Assembly: GCF_002879885.1 (NCBI RefSeq)
Contig: NZ_PNYA01000039.1
Coordinates: forward strand, 1 to 64,000
Length of the DNA: 64,000 bases
From: Trinickia dabaoshanensis
GTDB lineage: Bacteria > Pseudomonadota > Gammaproteobacteria > Burkholderiales > Burkholderiaceae
Direction: 5' to 3'
Position 1 is the first letter of the stretch. The number at the start of each line of letters is the position of its first letter. The notes beneath the pieces are model-generated. The model saw only the letters and a list, made by a program, of their open reading frames with translations. It was not told the DNA's origin and ran no database searches. Below, in pieces: positions 47,227-61,460 of this stretch. The translations under genes were made by a program, and so were the position numbers.

Positions 47227-48216
47227 TCATGACGCCAAGGCGGGCAGGAACTGCCGAAGCTTTTCGTGCAGCGTGTTTTTGTCGAACGGTTTGACGAGAA
47301 AATCGGCGGCGCCGGCCTTCAGACTGTCCACCACCACGTTGCGCTCGCTATGGCCCGTCACCATGAGGATCGGCACGTGTCCGAACTGGCCGATCGATTT
47401 GATCTTGCGCGTGGCGTCGACGCCGCTCGTGTCGGGCAGGCCCACGTCCATGAGGACGAGGTCGGGCTTGTGCTCCCACATTTGTTCGATCGCTTGCGCG
47501 CCGGTGCCGGCGAAGAGCACGTCGATATCGAGTCCGTTCATCAAGCGGCCGATCAGCTTTTGCTGAAACTCATCGTCCTCGACGACGAGCACCGCCAGCC
47601 GTTGCGGCTCGACGCCCGCTGCCTTCGGCAGCGGCGTGTGGGCCGGCGCGCTGGAGTGCGTCGATTGCGCGGAGGCGGTGGGCACGCCGAGCACCACCGT
47701 ATCCGTGTCGGCTTCGACCGGTTTGGCCTGTTGCTGCCGTGGCGCGGCGACCCCGGTCGGCGCCGCGCGCGGCGCGACGTCGCCGGCTTGCGCCTTGGCC
47801 GTCATGATGCGCAGCGCTTGATGCACCGACATGCGCAGGCGGGGCGCGTCGTTCGTCGCCGGCCAGAACAACACGTAGTCGTCGAAGTGGCCCGTGCTGC
47901 ATAGGTCGTAGACGGTCCACACGTCGTGCTTGTTGCACAGCACGATCACGCGATGACGGGTTTCATGCACGACACTACTCATTCGATACAGCCCGATGTA
48001 GTAGCGTTGCGCCGCATCGAGCGTATCGAACGCGAGCACGAGCACGCTGGGACGATGCGTTTCGAAGTCGTCCACGGCGAATTCGGCTTTCGTCGATAGC
48101 TTGACGTTATGAAATTCGTCTTGCAGCAGCTTGCCGACGAGCTCGGCATCGGCCACCGATTGGCTGGCGACGAGGACCGCCGCGTGCTTGGGCGTCAGAT
48201 CGTTGAGTTCCGTCAT
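47227..48216 (-). CDS. Response regulator with two receiver domains
   Basis: A 329-residue protein. The C-terminal receiver (about 207-325) has acidic pair EDD at 213-215, phospho-acceptor Asp257 in LVLMDVGLPD, Thr287 and Lys309, all intact. The N-terminal part (12-140) has receiver-like layout (AAVLVASQSVADAELVGKLL) but its acceptor position in LVLAFDTLDAAQ and the lack of a clear Lys make it a probable pseudo-receiver. A Ala/Pro/Thr-rich linker (residues 145-200) joins the two. No output domain exists, so it may pass phosphate or bind partners, between the kinase and the REC-EAL protein. Confidence 0.83.
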   Translation of the reverse strand: MTELNDLTPKHAAVLVASQSVADAELVGKLLQDEFHNVKLSTKAEFAVDDFETHRPSVLVLAFDTLDAAQRYYIGLYRMSSVVHETRHRVIVLCNKHDVWTVYDLCSTGHFDDYVLFWPATNDAPRLRMSVHQALRIMTAKAQAGDVAPRAAPTGVAAPRQQQAKPVEADTDTVVLGVPTASAQSTHSSAPAHTPLPKAAGVEPQRLAVLVVEDDEFQQKLIGRLMNGLDIDVLFAGTGAQAIEQMWEHKPDLVLMDVGLPDTSGVDATRKIKSIGQFGHVPILMVTGHSERNVVVDSLKAGAADFLVKPFDKNTLHEKLRQFLPALAS

Positions 48217-48231
48217 GATTAACCGTCCTGG

Positions 48232-51969
<3,738 letters not shown>

Positions 51970-52221
51970 AATTCGACAAGCATTATTTACCGGCTTCGCT
52001 TGCTCGAAGCGGTGCGCACGGCGTCGCTCGCCCTCGGCGGGCGTGCCGGCGTTTTTGCTTCGCCGACTGCGTCCGTCCACGGGCGCAGGCCAAACATTGA
52101 CATAGTAGGAACGGCAAAACCGGCTATTGCTTTTTTTAACGACCGGAAGTCCACAAAACTTGAGCGGATCGCAATGGGATAAACGCTTAAGGGTTATCGA
52201 CCCCAATATGTGCGGCGCAAT

Positions 52222-52257
52222 AAAAAAGGCCGCCCGCTTTCGCAAACAGCCTTTTTA
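52222..52257. terminator. Bidirectional-type terminator after ppc
   Basis: AAAAAGGC on the left and GCCTTTTT on the right (52222-52256) form an inverted repeat with T runs on both strands. It lies 48 bases after the ppc stop on the minus strand. The remainder of the 335-base gap between ppc and the kinase gene (51970-52304) is AT-rich near 52110-52220 and has no coding sequence or motif I can name; it should hold the kinase promoter. Confidence 0.6.
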
Positions 52258-52304
52258 AACGCACACCGCATAAGCCGCCGGTTAGGCGCTAAATCATATT
52301 GCGC

Positions 52305-55250
52305 TTAACCCGTATTACGCAGCCCCGCGGCAATACCGTTGATGGTCAAATGAATGCCGCGGCGCACACGCGCGTTCGAATCGCCCGCGCGGTGCCGCTT
52401 GAGCAGCTCGACCTGCAAGTGATTAAGGGGATCGAGGTACGGGAAGCGGTTCTTGATCGAACGCGCGAGCAGCGGGTTGTCGGCGAGCCGCTCGGCCTTG
52501 CCCGTGATTTCGGCGAGCGCATGCGAGGTCCGCTCCCATTCCGCGACGATGCGTTCGAACACATGTTTGCGCAGTTTCTTGTCTTCGACGAGCTGCGCGT
52601 AGCGCGAAGCCACCGCGAGATCGGTTTTCGAGAGCACCATGTCCATGTTCGAGAGCAGCGTCGAGAAGAAGGGCCAGCTCTTGTACATCTTGCGCAGCAT
52701 GGTGAGCCGGCGCGTACGGTCGGCCTCGCTCGCCGCGCCTTCGAGATGCGCGGCGACGGCGCTGCCGAAGCCGTACCAGCCCGTGAGCAGCAGACGGCAT
52801 TGTCCCCACGAGAAACCCCAGGGAATCGCGCGCAGGTCTTCGATGCGGCGGTTCTTCGCGTCTTGCAGCTTGCGCGAAGCCGGCCGGCTGCCGATGTTCA
52901 ACTCCGCGATTTCGGAGATCGGCGTGGACGAGAAGAAGTAGTCCTTGAAGCCGGGTGTCTCGTACACGAGCGCGCGGTACGCGGACATCGCCGCGTTCGA
53001 GAGCGACTGCATCGTCTCTTCGAAGGCGGCGAGGTTCGCCGGTGCGTTGCCTTGCGGCACGAGCGAGGCTTCGAGCGTGGCGGCGACGACCGTCTCGAGG
53101 TTACGCCGCCCGATCTCCGCATTGCTGAACTTACTGGCGATGACTTCGCCTTGCTCGGTCAACCGGATCTGGCCGTTCACCGTGCCGGGCGGCTGCGACA
53201 AGATCGCCTGATAGGTCGGACCGCCGCCGCGGCCCACCGTGCCGCCGCGGCCGTGGAACAGGCGCAGCGTGATGCCGCGCTCGCGGAACAGCGCGACGAG
53301 CGCGAGTTCGGCGCGATACAGCTCCCAGTTCGACGTGAGAAAGCCGCCGTCTTTGTTGCTGTCCGAGTAGCCGAGCATGACTTCTTGTTCGCCGCCTTGG
53401 TGGGCGAGCAGCGCATCGACGCCCGGCAGCGCGAAGTACTCGCGCATGATGACGGGCGCGTTGCGCAAGTCGGCGATCGTTTCGAACAGCGGAATGACCA
53501 TGAGCCCGTTCTTCGCCGCGGCGCCGCGGCCGCCGAGTGTGCCTTCCAGCAGTCCCGTTTCCTTTTGCAGCAGCAACACTTCCACCAAATCGCTGACGGT
53601 CTCCGTGTGCGAAATGATGTAGTTGCGCACCGCGCGGGCACCGAAGCGCTGGCGCGTGACGCGCGCCGTTTCCAATACGGCCAACTCGCTTTGCACGAGC
53701 GCCGAGTACTCGATGTAAGGCGAGCGCAGAAGCCGCGGCTGTTCGAGCTCGGCGAGCAGCACGCGCAGTTTGTCGGCCTCGGAGAGCGACGCGTAGTCGC
53801 GCTCCACGCCGGCGCGCGCGAGCAATTCCGCGATCACGGCTTCGTGCACGTCGGAGCTTTGGCGCAGATCGATCGACGCGAGGTGAAAGCCGAACACCTG
53901 CGCGGCGCGCGCGAGCGGCGCCAGCCGCGGCGTGGCGAGCGAGCTGCCGTGATGCGCCGCGAGCGAATCGACGAGCACATTCAAATCGCGCGCGAACGCC
54001 TGCGCATCGGCGTAGGGCTCGCACTCGCGGTGCACGCCGCTGCGCGTATGAACCGTGCCTTCGCCGAGCAGCGCGCGCGCCGTCGCGGCGAGCCGCGCGT
54101 AGACGCCGATCAGCGCGCGGCGATACGGCTCGTCGACGCGATGCGGCGATTGGTCGGGCGAGGCGGCGGTCAGTGCCTTGAGCGCATCGCTCGAGCCGGC
54201 TAGCAGATTGGACACCGAAAGCTCGGCGCCGAGCGCGTGGACCTCTTCGAGATAGTGTTCGAAGATGACCGTGGCTTGGCGCGTGATCGCGTGTTCGAGC
54301 GTCGCGGCGGTGACATTGGGATTGCCGTCGCGATCGCCGCCGATCCAACTGCCCATTTGGAGGAACTCCGGTACATGGGCGGGCGCGCCGGTATGCTCGG
54401 CCAGCGCGGTTTCGATATCGTCGTACAGCGCCGGAATTTCGTTCAGGAACGTGGCGCGGTAGTACGACAGCGCGTTCTCGATTTCGTCGGCCACGGTCAA
54501 GCGCGAATCGCGCAGCATCCGCGTTTGCCACAGCGTCGTCACGCGCGCGCGCAGCATCGCTTCGTTATGGGCGCGTTCGCGCTCGGTCAGCTGTTGATCG
54601 CGTTCGGCCAGCAAGCGCGCGATGTCGTGCTGCGCGTCGAGAATGCTCTTGCGCTGCACTTCGGTGGGGTGGGCCGTCAGCACGGGCACGATCAGTGCGT
54701 CGTCGAAAAAGCGCTTGAGCGTGTCGGTGTCGAGGTTGCCCGCCAGCGCGAGCCGGCTGAGCGCATACGCGATCGTGCCGGCCTGAGGGGCCGAGCCCGC
54801 CAGCGCGTGAATGCGGCGGCGCCGATTGTGATGGCGATCCTCGGCGATATTGGCCAGGTGCGAGAAAAAGCTGAATGCGCGTACGACGCTGACGGTTTGC
54901 TCGGGCGTGAGCGTGCGCAGTTGTTTCTCGAGCGCTTGCGCCGCGCTCGTGTCGTCCTCGCGCCGGAATTTGACGGCGTTCTGGCGAATCGTTTCGACGA
55001 CGTCGAAGACGGCATCGCCTTCCTGCTCGCGCACGACGTCGCCGAGCAGGCGGCCGAGATAGCGAATGTCCTGGAACAGCGGCTGGTCTTTGTCCTCGCG
55101 GCCGCGAGCCGCCGCTTTAGGCGGCGTGGCGCCGTCGGCGCGCGAGGTAGCGGCGGGGGCCGCGGCGGCTAGCGCGGCGGATTTCTTTTTGGACGAGCGA
55201 GGCGATGCATCGTTGCGGCGGGCGGTGCGCGCCGATCCGGAAGACGTCAC
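52305..55250 (-). CDS. ppc: Phosphoenolpyruvate carboxylase
   Basis: A 981-residue carboxylase making oxaloacetate from PEP and bicarbonate. Motifs: [13 protein letters not shown] near residue 190 (catalytic His), [10 protein letters not shown] near residue 620, [14 protein letters not shown] near residue 645, and the C-terminal RNTG. The first 60 residues are a basic/Ala-rich extension ([17 protein letters not shown]) not found in E. coli PPC. A GTG at 55250 with GAGGA before it is preferred to the ATG at 55301. It is divergent from hemC with a 248-base gap in which I can name no clear promoter. Confidence 0.95.
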   Translation of the reverse strand: MTSSGSARTARRNDASPRSSKKKSAALAAAAPAATSRADGATPPKAAARGREDKDQPLFQDIRYLGRLLGDVVREQEGDAVFDVVETIRQNAVKFRREDDTSAAQALEKQLRTLTPEQTVSVVRAFSFFSHLANIAEDRHHNRRRRIHALAGSAPQAGTIAYALSRLALAGNLDTDTLKRFFDDALIVPVLTAHPTEVQRKSILDAQHDIARLLAERDQQLTERERAHNEAMLRARVTTLWQTRMLRDSRLTVADEIENALSYYRATFLNEIPALYDDIETALAEHTGAPAHVPEFLQMGSWIGGDRDGNPNVTAATLEHAITRQATVIFEHYLEEVHALGAELSVSNLLAGSSDALKALTAASPDQSPHRVDEPYRRALIGVYARLAATARALLGEGTVHTRSGVHRECEPYADAQAFARDLNVLVDSLAAHHGSSLATPRLAPLARAAQVFGFHLASIDLRQSSDVHEAVIAELLARAGVERDYASLSEADKLRVLLAELEQPRLLRSPYIEYSALVQSELAVLETARVTRQRFGARAVRNYIISHTETVSDLVEVLLLQKETGLLEGTLGGRGAAAKNGLMVIPLFETIADLRNAPVIMREYFALPGVDALLAHQGGEQEVMLGYSDSNKDGGFLTSNWELYRAELALVALFRERGITLRLFHGRGGTVGRGGGPTYQAILSQPPGTVNGQIRLTEQGEVIASKFSNAEIGRRNLETVVAATLEASLVPQGNAPANLAAFEETMQSLSNAAMSAYRALVYETPGFKDYFFSSTPISEIAELNIGSRPASRKLQDAKNRRIEDLRAIPWGFSWGQCRLLLTGWYGFGSAVAAHLEGAASEADRTRRLTMLRKMYKSWPFFSTLLSNMDMVLSKTDLAVASRYAQLVEDKKLRKHVFERIVAEWERTSHALAEITGKAERLADNPLLARSIKNRFPYLDPLNHLQVELLKRHRAGDSNARVRRGIHLTINGIAAGLRNTG

Positions 55251-55498
55251 GGTGGGTTCCTCAGTGAAGCCAGGTGAAAAAGGGGGGCTGACTACCGACA
55301 ACTACTCAAAACTGACCAAACGACTGCAAAACGTGCTGGCTTGCGCTCATGTTTCCGTGGGCGAAACGCTCGTGGCGGTCCGCGCCGGGCGCCGAGGATG
55401 TGCTTTGCGCAGGCATCGCCGGCTAGCGCGAAAAATGGGGCAAGGCGTGCGTGCTACCATTTCCCGATGTTCGATCCCGTCATTCGAAGTGTTGACTC

Positions 55499-56482
55499 AT
55501 GAATTCCGAGAAGCTTTCAGCCGCACCGCCTACCGAACTCGTCATAGCGTCGCGAGAGAGTCGTCTCGCGATGTGGCAGGCTGAGTTCGTGCGCGATGCG
55601 CTGCGGAAATTATATCCATCTTGCGACGTCCGAATTCTCGGAATGACGACACGCGGCGATCAAATTCTCGATCGGACGCTGTCCAAGGTCGGCGGCAAGG
55701 GCCTTTTCGTCAAAGAACTCGAGAGCGCGCTGGCCGAAGGCAGGGCCGATTTGGCCGTGCACTCGCTCAAGGACGTCCCGATGTCGCTGCCCGAAGGGTT
55801 CGAACTCGCGGCCGTCATGGAGCGCGAGGACGCGCGCGACGCGTTGGTCTCGAATACGTACGATTCACTTGCCGCGCTGCCCGCGGGCGCCGTCGTGGGC
55901 ACCTCCAGCCTGCGGCGCGAGGCGATTTTGCGCGCGCGGTACCCGCATTTGGCCGTGCAGCCTTTGCGCGGCAATCTCGACACGCGGCTCGGCAAGCTCG
56001 ATCGCGGCGACTACGCGGCGATCATTTTGGCCGCCGCCGGATTGAAGCGACTCGGGCTGGCCGCGCGCATTCGCGCGTTGCTCGACGTCGAAGATAGCCT
56101 GCCCGCCGCGGGGCAAGGGGCCCTCGGTATCGAAATCAGCGCGGGGAGGCCCGAACTGCAAGCGTGGCTCGCGCCGCTGGAACATGCGCCGACGAGGCTC
56201 GCGGTGGAAGCCGAGCGGGCCGTCTCGCGCGCGCTGGGCGGAAGCTGCGACGTGCCGCTCGCCGCGCATGCGTCTTGGCAAGACGGCCAAATGCACCTCG
56301 CGAGCCGCGTCTCGATGCCCGACGGCAGCCGCCAGGCGTTCGCCGAGGCATCGGCGGCGGTGGCGAGCGCAGCCGATGCGCGCGCGCTCGGCGATGCCGT
56401 GGCGGGTTCGCTCGTGGCGCAAGGGGCGCGAGAGGTCGTCGCCGAACTCGCGGCCGCGCGCGGCGCCGAGCCCGCGGCCTGA
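55499..56482 (+). CDS. hemC: Hydroxymethylbilane synthase
   Basis: A 327-residue porphobilinogen deaminase. It polymerises four porphobilinogens on its dipyrromethane cofactor, held by the Cys of [12 protein letters not shown] near residue 255. Other family segments are [13 protein letters not shown] near the start, [20 protein letters not shown] near residue 67 and [16 protein letters not shown] near residue 132. Followed after 16 bases by the hemD-hemX fusion and then hemY: one tetrapyrrole operon. Confidence 0.96.
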   Translation: MNSEKLSAAPPTELVIASRESRLAMWQAEFVRDALRKLYPSCDVRILGMTTRGDQILDRTLSKVGGKGLFVKELESALAEGRADLAVHSLKDVPMSLPEGFELAAVMEREDARDALVSNTYDSLAALPAGAVVGTSSLRREAILRARYPHLAVQPLRGNLDTRLGKLDRGDYAAIILAAAGLKRLGLAARIRALLDVEDSLPAAGQGALGIEISAGRPELQAWLAPLEHAPTRLAVEAERAVSRALGGSCDVPLAAHASWQDGQMHLASRVSMPDGSRQAFAEASAAVASAADARALGDAVAGSLVAQGAREVVAELAAARGAEPAA

Positions 56483-56498
56483 ACGCCCGCCCTTATCG

Positions 56499-58556
56499 AT
56501 GGCGAGCGTCGAGCCCGGCCACCCCTTTTCGGACGAACGCGCCGGCGGCGCGCGCTTTACGGCGGTGCTCACGCGCCCGGCCGGGCAGACGGCCGCGCTT
56601 GCCGCTGCGCTCGAGCGGCAGGGCATCGACGTTTTAGACTTTCCTCTGATCGAAATCGCGGCCGCGCAGGACGACGCGCCGCTTCGCGCCGCATTGGCAT
56701 CGATCGAACGCTATGCGCTCGTGGTCTTCGTCTCCCCCAACGCGATCGAACGGGCGCTCGATGCCGCGCCGGACCTAGTCTGGCCGCCGGCGGTGCCGAT
56801 CGGCGTGGTGGGGCCCGGCAGCATCGCTCAATTGGCCCGCTTCGGGATCGCGGCGCCCGCACACCGGGTGATCGCGCCCGCGGGGGCGGATTCTGCCGAT
56901 GCCGAGAACAACGGCGACGCGGACGCGCGCTTCGACTCCGAGGCGCTGTTCGCCGCGCTGAGCGCTCGGCTCGGCCTCGAAGCTTTGACCGGGCGGCCCG
57001 TGCTGATCGTACGCGGGGACGGCGGCCGCGAGTGGCTGGCCGATCGCTTGCGCGAGGCGGGTGCGCAGGTCGAAGCGGTATGCGCTTATCGGCGCGTGGT
57101 GCCCGCACCGTCGGCCGACGCGTGGGCACGCGTGCGGGTGTTGCTCGGCGGCGCGCCGCATGCTTGGCTACTGACGAGCTCGGAAGGCGTGCGCAACTTG
57201 GATGCGCTCGCCCGCGGCTCGCTCACCCCCGCCGAGCATGCCGCGCTGCTGCGCGCGCCGCTCGTTGCGCCGCATCCGCGCATCGCGGAGACGGCACGCT
57301 CGGCAGGTTTTGATACGATTACGGCATCCGGCCCCGGCGATGCGCGCATCCTCGCGGCCTTGCGCGCTTTATCCGCATCGTCTCGCGCCGCACTCGACCC
57401 ACCGGTTTGGGCCCCCACGGCTCAGGCCTCATCCTCGACTCATTCGCGCATGACTGATACGAACCAAGAATCGTCCTCCGCCTCGTCCCAGCCGGCCGCG
57501 ACGCCGCCGTTTGTTCCGCCGATGCCGCCGGTCTACGACGCGCCGCGCCGCCGCGGCGGCGGCTTCGTCTGGCTCGTGCTGCTTTTGTTGGCCGTCGCAA
57601 CGGGCATCGCCGCCTTCGCACTGAATCGCAAGCTCGATCGGCTCGATACGGCGCTCGCCGCGCGGCAGCAAGCGCTCATCGCGCAGACAGCCGAGTTGCG
57701 CATGAAGACCGAGCAGGCGATCGCAACGGCCCATCAGGCGGATGCCCAGTTGCAGCAGCTCGAAGGCAAGCTGGCCGACGCGCAAACGGCGCAACAGGCT
57801 TTGCAGCAGCAGTACCAGAATCTCGCCGCCAATAGGGACGATTGGACGCTCGCCGAAGTGGAGCAGATCCTTGCGAGCGCGAGCCAGCAGTTGCAGCTCA
57901 CCGGCAACACGCAACTCGCGCTGTTCGCGCTGCAAAGCGCCGATACGCGTTTGGCCGCGTCCTCGAGCCCGCAGGCGCTCGTCGTGCGGCGCGCGATCGC
58001 GCAGGACATCGACAAGCTCAAGGCCGCGCCGTCCACGGATCTGACGGGGCTTGCCATCAAGCTCGACGACGCCATCGCGCAAGCGGACACGCTGCCGCTG
58101 CTCGGGGAGGTTCAGAGCGAGCGCTCGGCGAAATCGGCCGCGTCCGCGGCTGTGGCAACCAGTGCAACCGCGCCCGGGGAATCTCGCGCGGCGCACTGGT
58201 GGCGCGTGTTTTCGAGCGCGGCGGGCGACGAATTGCGATCGCTCGTGCAGGTGCGCCGGCTCGACAACGCCGACGCGATGCTCAATTCGCCGGAGCAAGG
58301 CGAGTTCATTCGCGACAACGTGAAGCTGCGCCTGTTGTCGGCCCGCTTGGGACTGCTCTCGCGTAATTCGGCGACGCTCGAGTCGGATTTGAAGGCGGCC
58401 GACGCGGCGCTCGCGCGCTACTTCGACGGCACGTCCAAACGGACGCAGACCGTGCGCGCGCTGATCAAGGACGTCTCGCAGGGTGCGCAAACGGTCGCGG
58501 TGCCGAACCTGAACACGAGCCTGCAAGCGATTCACGACTACAAGAGCCGAGGCTGA
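56499..58556 (+). CDS. hemDX: Fused uroporphyrinogen-III synthase / HemX membrane protein
   Basis: A 685-residue fusion. Residues 1-300 are HemD (FTAVLTRPAGQTAALAAALE, FVSPNAIERAL, AWLLTSSEGVRNLDAL), the synthase that cyclises hydroxymethylbilane. Residues 318-685 are HemX: one membrane helix (VWLVLLLLAVATGIAAFAL, about 350-368), a coiled coil (LDRLDTALAARQQALIAQTA) and a periplasmic domain ending NLNTSLQAIHDYKSRG. There is no stop between the parts; an internal ATG at 57450 (Met318) could also give separate HemX. The fusion is a known form in Burkholderia. HemX function is not settled. Confidence 0.9.
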   Translation: MASVEPGHPFSDERAGGARFTAVLTRPAGQTAALAAALERQGIDVLDFPLIEIAAAQDDAPLRAALASIERYALVVFVSPNAIERALDAAPDLVWPPAVPIGVVGPGSIAQLARFGIAAPAHRVIAPAGADSADAENNGDADARFDSEALFAALSARLGLEALTGRPVLIVRGDGGREWLADRLREAGAQVEAVCAYRRVVPAPSADAWARVRVLLGGAPHAWLLTSSEGVRNLDALARGSLTPAEHAALLRAPLVAPHPRIAETARSAGFDTITASGPGDARILAALRALSASSRAALDPPVWAPTAQASSSTHSRMTDTNQESSSASSQPAATPPFVPPMPPVYDAPRRRGGGFVWLVLLLLAVATGIAAFALNRKLDRLDTALAARQQALIAQTAELRMKTEQAIATAHQADAQLQQLEGKLADAQTAQQALQQQYQNLAANRDDWTLAEVEQILASASQQLQLTGNTQLALFALQSADTRLAASSSPQALVVRRAIAQDIDKLKAAPSTDLTGLAIKLDDAIAQADTLPLLGEVQSERSAKSAASAAVATSATAPGESRAAHWWRVFSSAAGDELRSLVQVRRLDNADAMLNSPEQGEFIRDNVKLRLLSARLGLLSRNSATLESDLKAADAALARYFDGTSKRTQTVRALIKDVSQGAQTVAVPNLNTSLQAIHDYKSRG

Positions 58557-58558
58557 CG

Positions 58559-59752
58559 ATGGCACTCAGAGGACTCTTGTGGCTAGCCTTGCTGTTCGTG
58601 CTCGCGGTCGTGTTGGCGACCGTCGGTCATTTCGACGCCGGCCAGGTGCTGATCGTCTACCCGCCGTATCGCGTCGACGTCTCGCTCAATCTCGTCGTCG
58701 TCGGCATCGTTGCGCTGTTTATCGTGCTCTATGCGGCGATCCGTATCGGGCGCAACGTCTGGACCATGCCGCAGCGCGTGGCCGCCTACCGCGTGCGGGC
58801 GAAAGAGGCCAAGGCCCATGCGGCCTTGCGCGACGCGATCGGCAATCTGTATGCGGGGCGTTTTTCGCGAGCGGAGAAAGCGGCGCGCGAGGCGTTGTCG
58901 CTCGAATCGAACAAGGGCGCGGCCGGCATCGTCGCCGCCGTGGCAGCGCATAGGATGCGCGAGTACGCGCGCCGCGATGAATGGCTCGCCGCGATCGATG
59001 CGCCGGAATGGCAAGACGCGCGGCTGATGGCGAGCGCCGATATGCGTGCCGACGGACGCGATCCGGACGGCGCGTTGATGGCGTTGACCGAAATGCAGGC
59101 GCAGGGCACGCGCCGCATCCACGCGCAACAGATCGCCTTGCGGGCGCAGCAGCAGTTGAAGAATTGGGCGGAGGTGCTCAAGCTCGTCAAGACGCTCGAA
59201 AAGCGCGAGGCGCTGCATCCGACCGTCGCCGTGCGTTTGCGGCAGCAAGCGGCGGAGAATTTGCTGCGTGACCGCCGCCATGATCCCGACGCATTGCTCG
59301 CGCTGTGGAACTCCTTGGCCGAGGTGGAACGGCAGTCGCCGCGTTTGGCCGATTTGGCCGCCGAACTGTTGATCGGTTTGAACCGGCAGCAGGACGCGCG
59401 CAAGATCGTGGAGGAAGCGTTGGCTCACAACTGGGACGCGAGGCTGTTGCGCCGCTATCCCGAGACGGCGCAAGCCGATGCGTTGCCGTTGATCCAAAAG
59501 GCCGAAGGCTGGCGCAAGGAGCGCACCGAGGACCCCGATCTGCTGTTCGCTTTGGGGCGACTGTGCTTGCACCAGCAGCTCTGGGGCAAGGCGCAATCGT
59601 TTCTGGAATCGGCCCTGCGGCTCGCCGGCGACAACGATGCGCTCGTCATCCGTACGCACCGCGCGCTCGCGCGGCTGTTCGAAGAGCTAGGCGATGCCGA
59701 GCGCGCGGCCGAGCATTATCGGGCGAGCGCGCTGGCGATGAAGATCGTTTAG
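58559..59752 (+). CDS. hemY: Heme biosynthesis protein HemY
   Basis: A 397-residue inner-membrane protein with two N-terminal helices (LLWLALLFVLAVVLATVGHF and LNLVVVGIVALFIVLYAAI) and a TPR-like helical body (residues 90-395, for example RFSRAEKAAREALSLESNKG). It is the proteobacterial HemY, encoded beside hemC and hemD and distinct from the Bacillus oxidase of that name. It starts two bases after hemDX and ends the operon. The next gene, convergent, is the type III effector, a departure from the usual order. Confidence 0.92.
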   Translation: MALRGLLWLALLFVLAVVLATVGHFDAGQVLIVYPPYRVDVSLNLVVVGIVALFIVLYAAIRIGRNVWTMPQRVAAYRVRAKEAKAHAALRDAIGNLYAGRFSRAEKAAREALSLESNKGAAGIVAAVAAHRMREYARRDEWLAAIDAPEWQDARLMASADMRADGRDPDGALMALTEMQAQGTRRIHAQQIALRAQQQLKNWAEVLKLVKTLEKREALHPTVAVRLRQQAAENLLRDRRHDPDALLALWNSLAEVERQSPRLADLAAELLIGLNRQQDARKIVEEALAHNWDARLLRRYPETAQADALPLIQKAEGWRKERTEDPDLLFALGRLCLHQQLWGKAQSFLESALRLAGDNDALVIRTHRALARLFEELGDAERAAEHYRASALAMKIV

Positions 59753-59806
59753 TGGACTGCGGGGCACGTTTGCCGCATGTTTCGGGCAAGCAAGCGTGCT
59801 TCGAAG

Positions 59807-61420
59807 TCAGCCGATCTTAAATGCGAAATTGTGAAGATTGCCGAGGTTGAGCGGCTGCCTGTTGATCGGATGTTCCGGCTTGCTCGCGAGGAATTCGGCC
59901 AACTTGTTCATATCCATAAAGACGACCTCTTTATTGACGTCGGCACTATAGGCCTGCTTTCGGTCCGACGGCAATTGAGCCAAACCGATGACACGCTGGT
60001 TGGGATTGGCGGTAGACAGCGGTTCTCCGAACAGGCAATCCGTCGCTTCGTCCTCGTCGTGCGTCGCTGCATCTTTGAACCCCAGACGCTCGGCATCGGC
60101 TTTCGAAATCGAGCGCAAGCTGCTGAAGGCCGCGTGAATATCTTTGTGCAGTTTGACCATCGCGTTGAGCTGGTGGAGCGTCGGTCGTAGATTCAAGTGG
60201 CCGCCTGGGCCGACCGTCGCGGCTGCAAGCCGTTCCAACGACACCCCCGGGTTCAGGTTGTGCAATCGCCAGGCGTATTGCGCGTTGTTTTCTCCTTGTA
60301 CCCGCGCCGGCATCGTCAGCCCGGCGTGCGCATTGATCAGATCTGGTCCGCGTGAGCGGCTGGTTTCAACGGTAGGGATGCCCAGTCGTGGGCGCCGGAT
60401 CGTTCTGGGCATCCGCTGCGCACGGGGAGGCGACGGTTCGCGCTCCTCGGGAGTCGCATCATGGATCTCCCGTCTGAGCCGCAGCAAGGGATGACCCATG
60501 TCAGGACGGCGGCCGAGCTCGGTCTCGATACCGGCACGCTGCAGGGCACCGCGTATATCTTCGGGCAACGCGCTGCCGTTGCGCACCGCATTGTCGATCG
60601 CCGCCGCGACACGGACCATATCGATCCCCGAGCCCGCAAGCCGCCCCATTAACGAGGTGTTCGCACCGCGCGCCGGACGGCCTGGCGCCGAGGTTTGCCC
60701 AATCCGTGGCGGTGTTTGCGCGCTGCCACTGGAGCCGCCGGTCGTCCGGCGTCGCGGCTCCGCTGGTGAGAGACCCCCCCGGGGCGCGGCGGCTGATCGT
60801 GGAAGCGCATGATGAAGCGCTGCTGCAAGCGGATTGCCCTCGAGTCCCACCTGGAACATTTGAGGGAAATGGCGGTTCAAAATGCGCACCGCATCCGCGC
60901 TGAATCCAACCGGTTCGTTGCGCATGGCCGCGGCGACACTTTCACGAACTTCGGAGAGGTCGGCGCCCACGTCGCGCAGCTGCTGGACGATTGCCGCAGC
61001 TTCCGATTCAAGCGCATTCCGGCGTCCGGGCTGCGGTGCGAGGGCACCTCGGGCCGGCGCTCTCGAAGCGGAGCCGCCCGTCGTGCTGCCTCGGGCCTCG
61101 CCCGAAGCGCCTGTCACGCGCGCCATGACCTCTTCGCCATGGCCGCGCGCCAACGCAGGGGTCCGGTGCAGCAGTGCGGCTGCCGCCCGGGGCGCCGCAC
61201 GCGACCCAGACGCTTGTTCGCGTTCCGGCGACGAACTCGCGCCGGAACTGCCCGTGGCGCGCGACCCCCTAAACGGGCGCGCTAGAAAACCGAGCAGGCC
61301 GTTCCGCTCCCGCCTGCCGGCACCGCTGCCGCGGGCGTCGGGACTCGGCGGGGGCGTTGGATTGGCGGCCCGCTCGGGCGAGGGCGAGTTGGTTGGGTTC
61401 GATCTACCGATTCTGGGCAT
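59807..61420 (-). CDS. HopAB/AvrPtoB-family type III effector, E3 ubiquitin ligase
   Basis: A 537-residue protein matching P. syringae AvrPtoB (553 residues) as I recall it, along its length. Residues 1-130 are Ser/Pro/Ala-rich, with no acidic residue before position 16 and Ile4, typical of type III secretion. Residues 137-205 match the kinase-binding helix bundle (IVQQLRDVGADLSEVRESVA; RHFPQM, whose Phe185 equals AvrPtoB Phe173). Residues 253-325 match the second bundle (EDIRGALQRAGIETELG, HPLLRLRREI). Residues 425-537 match the U-box ligase domain (SISKADAERLGFKDAATHDE, DCLFGEPLS, VIGLAQLPSD, FMDMNKLAEFLASKPEHP); Phe464, Phe510 and Pro518 equal Phe479, Phe525 and Pro533, the E2-contact residues. 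A perfect hrp-type box lies upstream. It would act inside host plant cells. Family call is firm; activity is inferred. Confidence 0.93.
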   Translation of the reverse strand: MPRIGRSNPTNSPSPERAANPTPPPSPDARGSGAGRRERNGLLGFLARPFRGSRATGSSGASSSPEREQASGSRAAPRAAAALLHRTPALARGHGEEVMARVTGASGEARGSTTGGSASRAPARGALAPQPGRRNALESEAAAIVQQLRDVGADLSEVRESVAAAMRNEPVGFSADAVRILNRHFPQMFQVGLEGNPLAAALHHALPRSAAAPRGGLSPAEPRRRTTGGSSGSAQTPPRIGQTSAPGRPARGANTSLMGRLAGSGIDMVRVAAAIDNAVRNGSALPEDIRGALQRAGIETELGRRPDMGHPLLRLRREIHDATPEEREPSPPRAQRMPRTIRRPRLGIPTVETSRSRGPDLINAHAGLTMPARVQGENNAQYAWRLHNLNPGVSLERLAAATVGPGGHLNLRPTLHQLNAMVKLHKDIHAAFSSLRSISKADAERLGFKDAATHDEDEATDCLFGEPLSTANPNQRVIGLAQLPSDRKQAYSADVNKEVVFMDMNKLAEFLASKPEHPINRQPLNLGNLHNFAFKIG

Positions 61421-61460
61421 GGCGCACGGATCCTCTGAGGCGACATCGTGGTTAGCCCGC

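Noticed and set aside
51970-52245. N-terminal extension of the hybrid kinase
   Set aside because: It has no similarity and would cover the promoter gap; the ATG at 51969 precedes the first membrane helix.
60054-60200. NleG-type U-box as explanation of the effector C-terminus
   Set aside because: The HP-R-PL pattern fits NleG loosely, but the whole chain matches AvrPtoB better, so HopAB was preferred.
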